DNA of 64,000 nucleotides, taken from the NCBI GenBank assembly GCA_002423105.1, contig DIUT01000049.1, forward strand, positions 17,731 to 81,730, written 5' to 3'. The position numbers were made by a program, and so were the translations under genes. The first letter of the stretch is position 1. Each line of letters starts with the position of its first letter. Below, piece after piece: positions 36,048-44,380 of the stretch. The DNA is from Geobacter sp. UBA6151. GTDB lineage: Bacteria; Desulfobacterota; Desulfuromonadia; Geobacterales; Pseudopelobacteraceae. The notes beneath the pieces were generated by a model. The model did no database searches. It saw nothing but the letters and a program-made list of their open reading frames with translations, and was not told the origin of the DNA.

Positions 36048-36676
36048 GAATGATTTTCCTTTTTGTTTGCAATCGGCAGCCTGCGTTTTTTATGCAGGTA
36101 CAGGTAAGCAGACAGTACCAACAGACAGCTGCCAAGCGCCCATACAACAGCCTGCCGTGACATTTGTGTGATCAGCTGCTGATTGTCCCCAATGACGTAA
36201 CCAACCCACGCCAGCACGGCACACCAGATTGTTGCTCCCAAGGTGGTGTAAAAGGCGAACCGGGCATGGTTCATCCGCGCCAAACCGGCCGGAACCGATA
36301 TCAATTGCCGAATAACCGGTAATAAACGGCCGATGAAAGTGGAAATTTCTCCATGCTGCTGAAAAAACCGCTCAGCCTTCTCAAGCTTTATTTCCGCAAG
36401 CCCCACAAAGCGTCCATAGTGAAGCACCAGCGGACGCCCCAGATACAGTGCCCCGTAGTAATTGGCATACGCCCCGGTCAGGCTTCCCAAACCACCGGCC
36501 AGTACAGCAAGCCATGGATTCATCCTGCCCTGGTAAATTAGATATCCAGCAGGTGGCATGACCATTTCACTGGGAAAGGGGATGACTGAACTTTCTACAG
36601 CCATAAGTAGAAAGATGCCGGGATAGCCCAGTGTTCCGACAACCTCGACAAGCCAGTGAATCATGTCATGCAGCAT
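36044..36676 (-). CDS. DedA-family membrane protein
   Basis: A 210-residue DedA protein (SNARE-associated/VTT family; some members transport lipid carriers such as undecaprenyl phosphate). The motif GRLLPVIRQLISVPAGLARM, with its two Arg and PAG, is characteristic, and MAVESSVIPFPSEMVMPPAG is the second family block. The ATG at 36676 with GGAGG five bases upstream is preferred to a TTG four codons earlier. Its stop overlaps the TerC start. Confidence 0.92.
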   Translation of the reverse strand: MLHDMIHWLVEVVGTLGYPGIFLLMAVESSVIPFPSEMVMPPAGYLIYQGRMNPWLAVLAGGLGSLTGAYANYYGALYLGRPLVLHYGRFVGLAEIKLEKAERFFQQHGEISTFIGRLLPVIRQLISVPAGLARMNHARFAFYTTLGATIWCAVLAWVGYVIGDNQQLITQMSRQAVVWALGSCLLVLSAYLYLHKKRRLPIANKKENHS

Positions 36677-36745
36677 CACAGCCTCCAAAATACGCTCATT
36701 AAGCGTTGCACAGATGGACCACGACCACTCGAATAACTAGACGCC

Positions 36746-36835
36746 TCAATCCGCCTTTGCCATTTGCATAACCAAGGGAAGCCCCAATAATACTGCCATG
36801 GCAACTGTCAACCAGAGTTTGGCCACCTTATCCAT
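36746..36835 (-). CDS. predicted 29-residue membrane microprotein
   Basis: Starts MDKVAKLWLTVAMAVLL and ends MQMAKAD, with one hydrophobic stretch flanked by Lys residues. The ATG at 36835 overlaps the stop of the ribbon-helix-helix gene (36828-36830) by 8 bp, suggesting translational coupling. No homologue is known to me; it could be a transmembrane partner of TerC or DedA. Confidence 0.45.
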   Translation of the reverse strand: MDKVAKLWLTVAMAVLLGLPLVMQMAKAD

Positions 36836-37037
36836 TGCACACGCGGTTGTTGCTCCCCATCTGTTGGACGGCGCTGTCATGACTATCGCAAAACTGCTTC
36901 ACTAATTGGCGCAATACCGAAGATAGCTTGGTGGTACGCTTGCCACGCATCCGCTCCAGTATCTTCAACTCCTGGTCACTGACTCTGAATGAGATGATGT
37001 TTTTCAACTGTTTTTCCGTGCTTACTCTGTTTGGCAT
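36828..37037 (-). CDS. ribbon-helix-helix (CopG-like) protein
   Basis: A 69-residue protein with the pattern KNIISFRVSDQELKILERM and TTKLSSVLRQLVKQF, a strand plus two helices as in CopG/Arc regulators. It is the first gene after the manganese riboswitch. The ATG at 37037 has CAGGAG upstream. Its DNA target is unknown. Confidence 0.72.
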   Translation of the reverse strand: MPNRVSTEKQLKNIISFRVSDQELKILERMRGKRTTKLSSVLRQLVKQFCDSHDSAVQQMGSNNRVCNG

Positions 37038-37102
37038 TGTGTAAACTCCTGTTCATTATGGTGCTGACGGCAATGGACTTCCTGTGCATATACCGCCACA
37101 GG

Positions 37103-37149
37103 TAAAAAAAAGACCTTTACCCCGGTGTGCACACCAGGATAAAGGTCTT
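37103..37149 (-). terminator. riboswitch expression-platform terminator
   Basis: On the minus strand aagaccttta pairs with taaaggtctt through an inner ggtgt/acacc stem, followed by eight T. The 5' arm (ccttta) is the sequence that also forms P1 with the aptamer's taaagg, so aptamer closure would block the terminator. Confidence 0.85.
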
Positions 37150-37250
37150 GTTGACAGTTTATCTGCCCCGTTTCCGAGCTTTTGCAAGCCGTATTGACGA
37201 AAACGGGTCGGTCATTTCTCCGACCGATAACTACTCCCCTTTAGGAGTGT
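37137..37250 (-). promoter_or_regulatory. yybP-ykoY manganese riboswitch
   Basis: Minus-strand leader with the class hallmarks: AAAGGGGAGTAG (37231-37242) at the 5' side, an inner arm with CGTCAATACGG (37189-37199), and ACCTTTATCC at the 3' side closing P1. The order and the terminator that shares the P1 strand imply Mn2+ binding favours read-through, as for E. coli mntP/alx elements. It controls the RHH, microprotein, DedA and TerC genes. Confidence 0.85.
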
Positions 37251-37275
37251 TCAAACTAATATAAGTAAGAATTGT

Positions 37276-37281
37276 TGTCAA
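37276..37281 (-). promoter_or_regulatory. candidate -35 box for the riboswitch operon
   Basis: TTGACA on the minus strand (37276-37281). A matching -10 at 17 bp is poor (TAGTTT); a TATATT lies closer. Given as a weak candidate. Confidence 0.3.
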
Positions 37282-37316
37282 CTGGTTTTGAAGAAATAAA
37301 CCTTATTGACTGTATG

Positions 37317-39248
37317 CTAACCGCCACTCGACTCCCACTGTCCATACAACTCATCCAGCCGGGCATTCAACGCGTTGTGCTGCTCACCAGCCTTCACCCC
37401 CCGCTCGGCATCATCAAAAAAACCGGGGCCATTCATCTCTGTTTCGAGATCGCTGATCTGTTGTTCAAGCGCAGCAATCTCTTTCTCAATGGCCTGCAGC
37501 TGTTTTTCCCGTGTCTGTTCCTCACGCTTGAGGCGTTTTTGCTCTTCACGGCTGGGAGGTCCGAGGTCCGGGGTCCGGGGTCCAGGGTCCGGTTCTGACG
37601 TGCGCTTTTCCGGTCCCGGGTCTCTGGCTCCTGGCTCCGCTGTATTCTGTCCTTCCTTCTTACTCAGATAATACTCATAATCACCGTAATAGTTCTCCAA
37701 CCCGCCGCTTTCCACTTCCACGATGCGGGTCGCCAAACCGTTGACAAAATAGCGGTCATGGGAGACAAAGACGACGGTGCCGTCAAAGCGCTTCATTGCA
37801 TCCAGCAGAACCTCTTTGCTGAACAGGTCCAGATGGTTGGTGGGTTCGTCCATCAAGAGCAGATTGGAAGGCCGCAACAGCATTTTGGCCAGGGCAAGCC
37901 TGTTGCGCTCGCCACCAGACAGCACCCTCACCTTTTTGTGTATGTCATCGCCGGAAAAAAGGAACGCCCCCAGAATGTCACGCAGTTTCGGCACCATATC
38001 ATAAGGGCAGTCGCTGTATAGCTCATCATAGGCGCTTTTATCCTGGTCCATCACATTGGCCTGGTCCTGTGCAAAATAATCAGCCACCACATTGTGGCCA
38101 ACCGATAAAGAGCCAGCCTGATATTCTCCACCAGCCAGCACAGCCATCAAGGTTGTTTTTCCAGCACCGTTGTGCCCCACCAGGGCAACCCGCTCCCCTT
38201 TTTCAATGGTCAGATCGACCTGATCCAGCACCACCTTTGTACCGTAGCTCCTGGTCAGTTTCTTCAACTCCAGCACAATCCGTCCGCTCTTGGGAGCGTC
38301 GGGGAACTGAAAACGGATTTTCTTCCGTTCCGGCGGCAGCTCGATCCGTTCTATCTTGTCCAGCTGCTTGATGCGGGATTGCACCAAAGCGGCCTTGTTG
38401 GCCTGATAACGGAAGCGGCGGATGAAATCCTCAGTCTTCTGGACCTCTTCATCCTGTAAACGCTTGGCCTCCCGCAGTGCCGCCACTCGCTCTTCCCGTT
38501 GTACCAGATAAACGGAGTAGGAGCAGTGGTAGTCGGCAATGGTGTGGTTCCAGACTTCGGCTATGCGACTACAGACTTGATCCATGAAAAACCGGTCGTG
38601 GGAAACCAGAATCACTGAACCTGGATACGAACAGAGATACTCTTCCAGCCAGTTGCGGGCTTCGATGTCCAGGTGGTTGGTCGGTTCATCCAGCAACAGC
38701 ACGTCCGGCTTCTGCAACAAAAGCCGCGCCAGGGCAATCCGCATCTGCCAGCCACCGGAAAATTCACCACAGTCCCGGTGCCAGTCGTCCTGGGTAAAAC
38801 CAAGACCTTTCAATACCGTGCCGATCTCAGTCTCCATGGTGTAGCCGCCGCAATGGCGAAACTGCTCCTGAAGCTCACCATAGCGTTGCAACACCGTATC
38901 ATGGGCTTGAGCGTCGTGGGGCAACTGCTCCAACTCCTGCCCCAGCCGATGCAGTTCCTCCTCCATGACCAGCAGTTCTGACAAGGCTGAGCGCGCCTCG
39001 TGAAAGAGCATCCGGCCGCTGGTGACCATGCCGTCCTGGGGCAGATAGGCAGCCCTGGCCCCCTTGGCAAGCTGGATATCGCCCCGGCTTGACTCCTCAA
39101 GCCCGGCAATGATCTTCATAAGGGTGGATTTCCCGGCGCCGTTCTCGCCGATCAGCGCCACCCGCTCGCCCTTGCGCAGATGCCATGAAATATCAGCAAA
39201 CAACACGCGGCCAGCAAAGTCTTTGGAAAGGTTGATTAGCTGAAGCAT
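37317..39248 (-). CDS. ABC-F family ATPase (Uup/YheS type)
   Basis: A 643-residue soluble protein of two ABC domains without membrane segments; ABC-F proteins act on ribosomes. Domain 1 has GENGAGKSTL, FSGGWQMRIALARLL and LLLDEPTNHLD; domain 2 has GHNGAGKTTL, LSGGERNRLALAKMLL and LLMDEPTNHLD. The interdomain linker is short (KKIRFQFPD region). A Gly/Pro/Asp-rich spacer (about residues 540-570) encoded by tandem 7-bp units precedes a C-terminal coiled coil (EEQTREKQLQAIEKEIAALE). Confidence 0.94.
   Translation of the reverse strand: MLQLINLSKDFAGRVLFADISWHLRKGERVALIGENGAGKSTLMKIIAGLEESSRGDIQLAKGARAAYLPQDGMVTSGRMLFHEARSALSELLVMEEELHRLGQELEQLPHDAQAHDTVLQRYGELQEQFRHCGGYTMETEIGTVLKGLGFTQDDWHRDCGEFSGGWQMRIALARLLLQKPDVLLLDEPTNHLDIEARNWLEEYLCSYPGSVILVSHDRFFMDQVCSRIAEVWNHTIADYHCSYSVYLVQREERVAALREAKRLQDEEVQKTEDFIRRFRYQANKAALVQSRIKQLDKIERIELPPERKKIRFQFPDAPKSGRIVLELKKLTRSYGTKVVLDQVDLTIEKGERVALVGHNGAGKTTLMAVLAGGEYQAGSLSVGHNVVADYFAQDQANVMDQDKSAYDELYSDCPYDMVPKLRDILGAFLFSGDDIHKKVRVLSGGERNRLALAKMLLRPSNLLLMDEPTNHLDLFSKEVLLDAMKRFDGTVVFVSHDRYFVNGLATRIVEVESGGLENYYGDYEYYLSKKEGQNTAEPGARDPGPEKRTSEPDPGPRTPDLGPPSREEQKRLKREEQTREKQLQAIEKEIAALEQQISDLETEMNGPGFFDDAERGVKAGEQHNALNARLDELYGQWESSGG
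37554..37638. repeat. 7-bp tandem units inside the ABC-F gene
   Basis: Two runs of heptanucleotide units of the kind ccggggt: five at 37554-37588 (gggaggt, ccgaggt, ccggggt, ccggggt, ccagggt) and four at 37611-37638 (cggtccc, gggtctc, tggctcc, tggctcc). They encode the Pro/Gly/Asp/Arg-rich spacer. Confidence 0.75.
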
Positions 39249-39251
39249 TAT

Positions 39252-39944
39252 TCAGGAGTGATTGGCGGTATCGCTGACGATCCGTCCGTCGCGAAAAGTG
39301 ATTCGGCGGGAAGCGAATTCTGCCACTTCCGGCTCGTGGGTGATCATGACAATGGTGATTCTCTGTTGTTTGTTCAGTTCGGTAAAGAGTTGCATGATCT
39401 CGCTCGTGGTGGCGGTGTCCAGATTGCCGGTCGGCTCGTCAGCCAGAATAACCGCCGGTTCATTAACCAGTGCCCGGGCAATGGCCACCCGTTGCTGCTG
39501 TCCGCCGGATAATTGGGTGCTGGTATGGCTGACGCGATCTCCCAGACCGACCCGTTCCAGTGCAGAAAGAGCGCGGCGATGCCGCTCCGCTGTCGGCACA
39601 CCGGCGTAAACCAGCGGAAGTTCCACATTTTCCAGAGCTGTGGTACGGGGCAACAGGTTGAATCCCTGAAAGACAAAGCCCAGCTTGCGGTTGCGTACTT
39701 CGGCCAGACTGTCCGGCGACATCCCGGCAGTGTCGATGCCGTCCAGCCAGTAAGTGCCGCTGGTGGGCCGGTCCAGACAGCCAAGGGTATTCATGCAGGT
39801 AGATTTACCACTGCCGGAAGCGCCCATGATCGCCACGAACTCCCCTTCGGCAATGGTGAAGGAGATACCGCGCAATGCCTCAACGGTATGATCTCCCTCG
39901 CCGAAAACCCGGCGGACATTTTCCAGTTTGATGACATCAGGCAT
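39252..39944 (-). CDS. MacB/LolD-type ABC transporter ATP-binding protein
   Basis: A 230-residue ATPase of the type that drives MacB or LolCDE-like permeases (MGASGSGKSTCMNTLGCLD, LSGGQQQRVAIARALVNEP, VILADEPTGNLDT, VMITHEPEVAEF). No permease gene is adjacent: the neighbours are rlmH upstream and the ABC-F gene downstream. It would need a permease encoded elsewhere. Confidence 0.9.
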   Translation of the reverse strand: MPDVIKLENVRRVFGEGDHTVEALRGISFTIAEGEFVAIMGASGSGKSTCMNTLGCLDRPTSGTYWLDGIDTAGMSPDSLAEVRNRKLGFVFQGFNLLPRTTALENVELPLVYAGVPTAERHRRALSALERVGLGDRVSHTSTQLSGGQQQRVAIARALVNEPAVILADEPTGNLDTATTSEIMQLFTELNKQQRITIVMITHEPEVAEFASRRITFRDGRIVSDTANHS

Positions 39945-39946
39945 GG

Positions 39947-40408
39947 TTAGTGGTGGTATGGCTCGTTATTCAGAATGGTACAGGCCCGGTATATCTGCTC
40001 CAGCAGAAACGGGCGCACCATCTGGTGGGTAAAGGTCATGGAAGACAGGGAGAGCACCTTGGCGGCACGGCTGCGCACTTCGCTGCTGAAGCCATAGGCG
40101 CCGCCGATGGCAAAAATCAGCTCCGGCGTACCGCTGTCACGGTGTTTGCCGATATAGGCGGCAAAACGACGGGAATCCAGCTGTTCACCCCGCTCATCCA
40201 ACGCCACCAGCACCGCCTGGGACGCCACCTGTTTCAAGAGCCGCTCACCCTCACGGCGACGTCCTTCTTCGGCCTCAGCATCCTTCTCGTCTTTCAGCTC
40301 ATCAATGGCAAGGGGCAGATAACGGCCTATCCGCCCGGCATATTCAGCTACCCCGTCTTTAATCCAGGGATCACGGGTCTTGCCCATCCAGATCACACGG
40401 CATTTCAT
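39947..40408 (-). CDS. rlmH: 23S rRNA (pseudouridine-N3) methyltransferase RlmH
   Basis: Methylates pseudouridine 1915 in helix 69 of 23S rRNA. The 153-residue SPOUT enzyme has LVALDERGEQLDS, the knot loop FAIGGAYGFS and the C-terminal MTFTHQMVRPFLLEQIYRA. It follows rsfS after 11 bp in an nadD-rsfS-rlmH run, a common gene order. Confidence 0.97.
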   Translation of the reverse strand: MKCRVIWMGKTRDPWIKDGVAEYAGRIGRYLPLAIDELKDEKDAEAEEGRRREGERLLKQVASQAVLVALDERGEQLDSRRFAAYIGKHRDSGTPELIFAIGGAYGFSSEVRSRAAKVLSLSSMTFTHQMVRPFLLEQIYRACTILNNEPYHH

Positions 40409-40419
40409 AGCTGGTCGTA

Positions 40420-40839
40420 TCAGTACAGTTCAAATGAGGCTTTGTTGGCGGCAATGGTTGCCTGCAGCTCAGGTGACAGTTCCACCTGGACCGCCTGTTC
40501 CCACAGACCATCAAGATCGTACCGGCGACGCTGTTCTTCATGGAAGATATGCACCAGCACATCGCTGTAATCCATGACAATCCATTTGCCCTCGGTCTCC
40601 CCTTCGATCTCCTGCACCTTGCCGTACTTCTTCAGCTCCCGGCGGATATGGTCGCAGATGGCCTGGTTCTGTTTGTCTGACTGGCCTGAAATAATCACCA
40701 TCAGATCAGCAATGGTACTGATCCCGGTGATATCCAACACCCGGATGTCGAACCCCTTCTTGTCGGCTGCCAGTTCGGCACAACGCAGGGCGCGCTCAAC
40801 AGAGGTCAGGGTCAGTTTTTCTGCTTTTTTTTCAGTCAT
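40420..40839 (-). CDS. rsfS: ribosome silencing factor RsfS
   Basis: Binds uL14 and blocks subunit joining under starvation. The 139-residue DUF143 protein has VLDITGISTIADLMVIISGQSDKQNQAI and VQEIEGETEGKWIVMDYSDVLVHIF. The start overlaps the nadD stop. Confidence 0.95.
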   Translation of the reverse strand: MTEKKAEKLTLTSVERALRCAELAADKKGFDIRVLDITGISTIADLMVIISGQSDKQNQAICDHIRRELKKYGKVQEIEGETEGKWIVMDYSDVLVHIFHEEQRRRYDLDGLWEQAVQVELSPELQATIAANKASFELY

Positions 40840-41477
40840 GATCGATACAATCCCTTCTGGGCAATATACTCTTCAACAACAATAGGAACCAGGTAGCGGA
40901 CCGAGCGTCCGCAAACCAGCAGTTCACGAAGGTGACTGGAGGAGATGTCAAGCTGCGTTCCAGGCACAAACCGGATCGTGGCGCCACTTTTGTGATGCAA
41001 TAGGCTGCCAGATTCTTGGCGGAAATCATCCTGTACCGCCTCCGGGAGTTGCAGCAGAGGATTAACAACTTCCTTGTCAGGCCGCTCCATCACCACCAGC
41101 GAGGTCAGGGAAAAAATCTCGGCGTAGCGATGCCAGAGCGCCAGCTCAAGAAAGGAATCGCTGCCGATAATGAAATACAGCTCATCGTCAGGGCGCTCTT
41201 CCCGCAATGTCAACAACGTTTCAACAGTATAGGACTTGCCACTACGGCGCGCCTCAATATCACTGACCGCAAAAAGCGGGTTATCGGCAATGGCAAGCCG
41301 CACCATCTCATAACGGTTGCTAAAGGGCACATCACCGGCCAGCGGCTTGTGCGCAGGATCGGGAGCAGGTATGAACAGCACCTGATCCAGACAGGCCACC
41401 TCACGGGCCTCTTCGGCAATCCGTAGATGCGCCAGATGCACAGGATTAAAGGTGCCACCCAGTAGGCCAAGCTTCAT
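40836..41477 (-). CDS. nadD: nicotinate-nucleotide adenylyltransferase
   Basis: Adenylylates NaMN in NAD synthesis. The 213-residue protein has the nucleotidyltransferase motif GGTFNPVHLAHLRIAEEA near the N-terminus, FIIGSDSFLELALW in the middle, and the C-terminal DISSSHLRELLVCG (ISSTxxR type). It starts just downstream of the arnA-like dehydrogenase stop. Confidence 0.96.
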   Translation of the reverse strand: MKLGLLGGTFNPVHLAHLRIAEEAREVACLDQVLFIPAPDPAHKPLAGDVPFSNRYEMVRLAIADNPLFAVSDIEARRSGKSYTVETLLTLREERPDDELYFIIGSDSFLELALWHRYAEIFSLTSLVVMERPDKEVVNPLLQLPEAVQDDFRQESGSLLHHKSGATIRFVPGTQLDISSSHLRELLVCGRSVRYLVPIVVEEYIAQKGLYRS

Positions 41478-41485
41478 GGTTGCTC

Positions 41486-42526
41486 CTACAGGAATTCGGA
41501 AAGCTTCTCCCGCTCGTCCACCAGATAGAACTCCAAGGTCTTGCGCAAGGCATCATCGATGGTGGTAGTCGGCTCCCAACCCAGGCATTCCTTGGCCCGC
41601 TTGACTGAGGGGACCCTGGTAAGCATATCCTGGTACCCCTTGCCATAAAAACTGTCAGAGGAGGTCTCCACAATCCTGCACCTGTCCGCTTTTTCCTTGT
41701 AGAGCGGGAAAGTAGCCACCATGTCGCGCAGCTTTTCGGCCAGCTCCTTGACCGAGAGGTCGTTGCTCGGATTGCCGATGTTGAAGATTTGACCGTCGGC
41801 GCACCCATCCTTATTCTCGATGATCTTCATCAGGGCATCAATGCCATCTTCAATAAAGGTGAAAGAACGGCGCTGATTGCCGCCATCCACCAGCAGAATC
41901 GGTTCTTCAGCCAGGATATTGTAAAGGAACTGGGTCAGCACCCGTGAACTGCCTTCCTTGGCAGTGTGGATACTGTCCAGCTTGGGGCCGATCCAGTTGA
42001 AGGGGCGAAACAAGGTGAATTTCAGCCCTTCATGGTTGCCATAGGCATAGATCACCCGGTCCAGCATCTGTTTTGCACAGGAGTAAATCCAGCGCTCCTT
42101 GGCTATGGGACCCAGCATTAGCGGTGAGTTTTCCTCATCAAACTGGGCATCGGGACTCATGCCGTAGACCTCCGAGGTGGAGGGGAAGATGACCCGTTTT
42201 TTATACTTGTGACAGAGGCGGATGATCTTGAGATTTTCTTCGAAATCCAGCTCAAAAACCCGCAACGGATCCTTCACGTAGGTTACCGGCGTGGCGATGG
42301 CCACCAGCGGCAGAATCACATCGCACTTTTTGATGTTATATTCAATCCACTCCTTGTTGATGGTAATGTCCCCTTCCAGAAAGGTGAAACGCGGATCGCC
42401 CAGTGAACGGTCCAGTTTATCGCAGGCCATGTCCAGCCCGAACACCTCCCAGTCAGTGGTGGTAAGTATGCGATGGGTAAGTGCATTGCCGATGAAACCG
42501 TTGACCCCGAGAATAAGTACTTTCAT
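41486..42526 (-). CDS. ArnA C-terminal-type UDP-glucuronate dehydrogenase/decarboxylase
   Basis: An SDR protein of 346 residues corresponding to the C-terminal half of bifunctional ArnA. It begins MKVLILGVNGFIGNALTHRIL (Rossmann) and has the catalytic SxxYG region FPSTSEVYG, then FTLFRPFNWIGPKLD. The product would be UDP-4-keto-pentose for L-Ara4N synthesis. The start is the ATG at 42526, with GGAGC upstream; a longer frame is rejected. The formyltransferase half is the next gene upstream. Confidence 0.9.
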   Translation of the reverse strand: MKVLILGVNGFIGNALTHRILTTTDWEVFGLDMACDKLDRSLGDPRFTFLEGDITINKEWIEYNIKKCDVILPLVAIATPVTYVKDPLRVFELDFEENLKIIRLCHKYKKRVIFPSTSEVYGMSPDAQFDEENSPLMLGPIAKERWIYSCAKQMLDRVIYAYGNHEGLKFTLFRPFNWIGPKLDSIHTAKEGSSRVLTQFLYNILAEEPILLVDGGNQRRSFTFIEDGIDALMKIIENKDGCADGQIFNIGNPSNDLSVKELAEKLRDMVATFPLYKEKADRCRIVETSSDSFYGKGYQDMLTRVPSVKRAKECLGWEPTTTIDDALRKTLEFYLVDEREKLSEFL

Positions 42527-42542
42527 ACGTTGCTCCTGTCCT

Positions 42543-43439
42543 TTATGCAAATTGATCCGATTCGGAAAATAAGTATGCCGCCGCCGACACTTCAGGCCCA
42601 CCGTCACGCTGCAGGCTGCGCAGTTCCAAAAGGCCGTCGCCGGTACCCACCAACAGCGGATCCAGCGATACAACCCGTCCCGGTGTTGCGCTTCCCGCAA
42701 CAGGCCAGGCTGACCAGACAAGTATCCGCTCGCCGTTCAGTTCGGTGAATGCCCCCGGATAGGGATGGGTCACGCCACGGACCAGATTGTAAATCTGCAC
42801 GGCGCTTTTGCTCCAGTTAATCCGGCCATCCGCAGGCCCCCGGCCACCAAAATAACTGCCTGCCGAAAGATCCAGCGCAATGCGGGAAGCAGTACCATCA
42901 GCCAGCTTCGGCCAGGACCTGCGCAGCACAGTCACAGCCGCATCGGTCACCTTTGTAAAAACATCATGGGCTGTATCGCTGAACAGGATCGGTACTTTTT
43001 CCTGATCAACAATATCACCGGCATCCGGCTTTACCACCATATAATGCAGGGTAGCCCCGGTCTCGGTTTCGCCATTGATCACTGCCCAGTTAACCGGCAC
43101 ACGGCCCCGATATTTGGGCAAGTAAGAACCATGCAGGTTCAGCGCCCCCTTGTCCGGGATCTCCAGCAGTTCCGGCTTAATCATATTCCGGTAGTAAAAG
43201 GAAAAAATAAAGTCGGGCCACAGCTCCCGCACCCGCTCGATATTCTCCGGCTCATTAATTGAACTGGTCAACCAGGGAATACCATGCTTTTCCGCCAAAT
43301 CACGCACCGAACTGAACCAGATCTGCTCTGTGGGCGAATCGTCATGAGTAAAGATCAAACTGATCTCCGCCTCCTGACGTAACAGTTCCTCAATGCAGCG
43401 ATAACCGACACTATGATAGGCACAGACCACCAGCTTCAT
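42543..43439 (-). CDS. ArnA N-terminal-type formyltransferase
   Basis: A 298-residue formyltransferase-fold protein. It has FSFYYRNMIKPELLEIPDKGALNLHGSYLPKYRG (split here only for reading: the key run is NLHGSYLPKYRGR with the catalytic Asn/His) followed by VNWAVINGETETGATLH. In ArnA it formylates UDP-L-Ara4N. It is encoded separately from the dehydrogenase, overlaps the arnC stop by 4 bp, and lies between arnC and the dehydrogenase. Confidence 0.88.
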   Translation of the reverse strand: MKLVVCAYHSVGYRCIEELLRQEAEISLIFTHDDSPTEQIWFSSVRDLAEKHGIPWLTSSINEPENIERVRELWPDFIFSFYYRNMIKPELLEIPDKGALNLHGSYLPKYRGRVPVNWAVINGETETGATLHYMVVKPDAGDIVDQEKVPILFSDTAHDVFTKVTDAAVTVLRRSWPKLADGTASRIALDLSAGSYFGGRGPADGRINWSKSAVQIYNLVRGVTHPYPGAFTELNGERILVWSAWPVAGSATPGRVVSLDPLLVGTGDGLLELRSLQRDGGPEVSAAAYLFSESDQFA

Positions 43440-44380
43440 GGCTCTTCAAACCCGTAAGTCTTTCTGATCACAAAACGGGGCCGTTTGCGCACTTCCTGGT
43501 AGATGCGGCCCACGTACTCCCCAACAATGCCGATACCGAAGATGATGATACCAATGAAAAAGAACAGGATGGCAAACAGGGTAAAAACCCCTTCCACCTC
43601 TGCGCCAATCATGAAGCGCCGCACAAAAAGCAAAAGGGCAAACGCCACCGCCAGGAACGAGGTGATGATTCCCAGCAGTGCGAACAGTTGCAACGGCACC
43701 AACGAGAAACCGGTCATCAGGTCAAAGTTTAACCGGATCAGTCGGTAAAATGAGTATTTGCTCTCCCCCAAGGTGCGCTCGGCATGACCGACCATGATCT
43801 CGGTGGAATTGGAAGAAAAAGACTGGGCCAGTGCCGGAATAAAGGTGGTAGACTCACCGCACTGGTTGATGTTGTTGATAATATTCCGGTGGTATGCCCG
43901 CAACATGCAGCCATAGTCACTCATCTGCATGCCGGTCATCTTGTTGGTGGTAATATTGACGATACGCGACGCTACCCTGCGGAACAAGGGATCCTGCCGC
44001 TTCTCGCGGACAGTGCCCACCACGTCATGCCCTTTTTCGATCTCCGCGATCATTCGGGGAATTTCTTCCGGCGGGTTCTGTAAGTCTGCGTCGAGAGTGA
44101 TGACAATCTCCCCTGACGAGCGTTCGAATGCCGCCAAAATAGCCATATGCTGGCCGAAGTTGCCGTTGAACTCCACCACCTTGACGCCGGGATACTGCTG
44201 AACATAGCCGTGTAGCATCTCCAGAGAGCGGTCACGGGAGCCGTCGTTGGTAAAAATAATCTCAAACGGCTTTTCAAGTCCGGCAACGACCGGATACAGC
44301 CGATCCATCAACGGCTGAAGCGATTTTTCCTCGTTGTAGACCGGTATGACTATGCTGACATAAGGCATGGTCATGGGCAT
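43436..44380 (-). CDS. arnC: undecaprenyl-phosphate glycosyltransferase (ArnC type)
   Basis: A 314-residue GT2 enzyme anchored by two C-terminal membrane helices (SLVPLQLFALLGIITSFLAVAF and FTLFAILFFFIGIIIFGIGIV). It has VSIVIPVYNEEKSLQPLMD, FTNDGSRDRS and the metal-binding ITLDADLQNPPEEIP. ArnC transfers L-Ara4N-formyl to undecaprenyl phosphate for lipid A modification. Other undecaprenyl sugar transferases look similar; the split arnA genes next door support this call. The ATG overlaps the rnd stop. Confidence 0.87.
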   Translation of the reverse strand: MPMTMPYVSIVIPVYNEEKSLQPLMDRLYPVVAGLEKPFEIIFTNDGSRDRSLEMLHGYVQQYPGVKVVEFNGNFGQHMAILAAFERSSGEIVITLDADLQNPPEEIPRMIAEIEKGHDVVGTVREKRQDPLFRRVASRIVNITTNKMTGMQMSDYGCMLRAYHRNIINNINQCGESTTFIPALAQSFSSNSTEIMVGHAERTLGESKYSFYRLIRLNFDLMTGFSLVPLQLFALLGIITSFLAVAFALLLFVRRFMIGAEVEGVFTLFAILFFFIGIIIFGIGIVGEYVGRIYQEVRKRPRFVIRKTYGFEEP

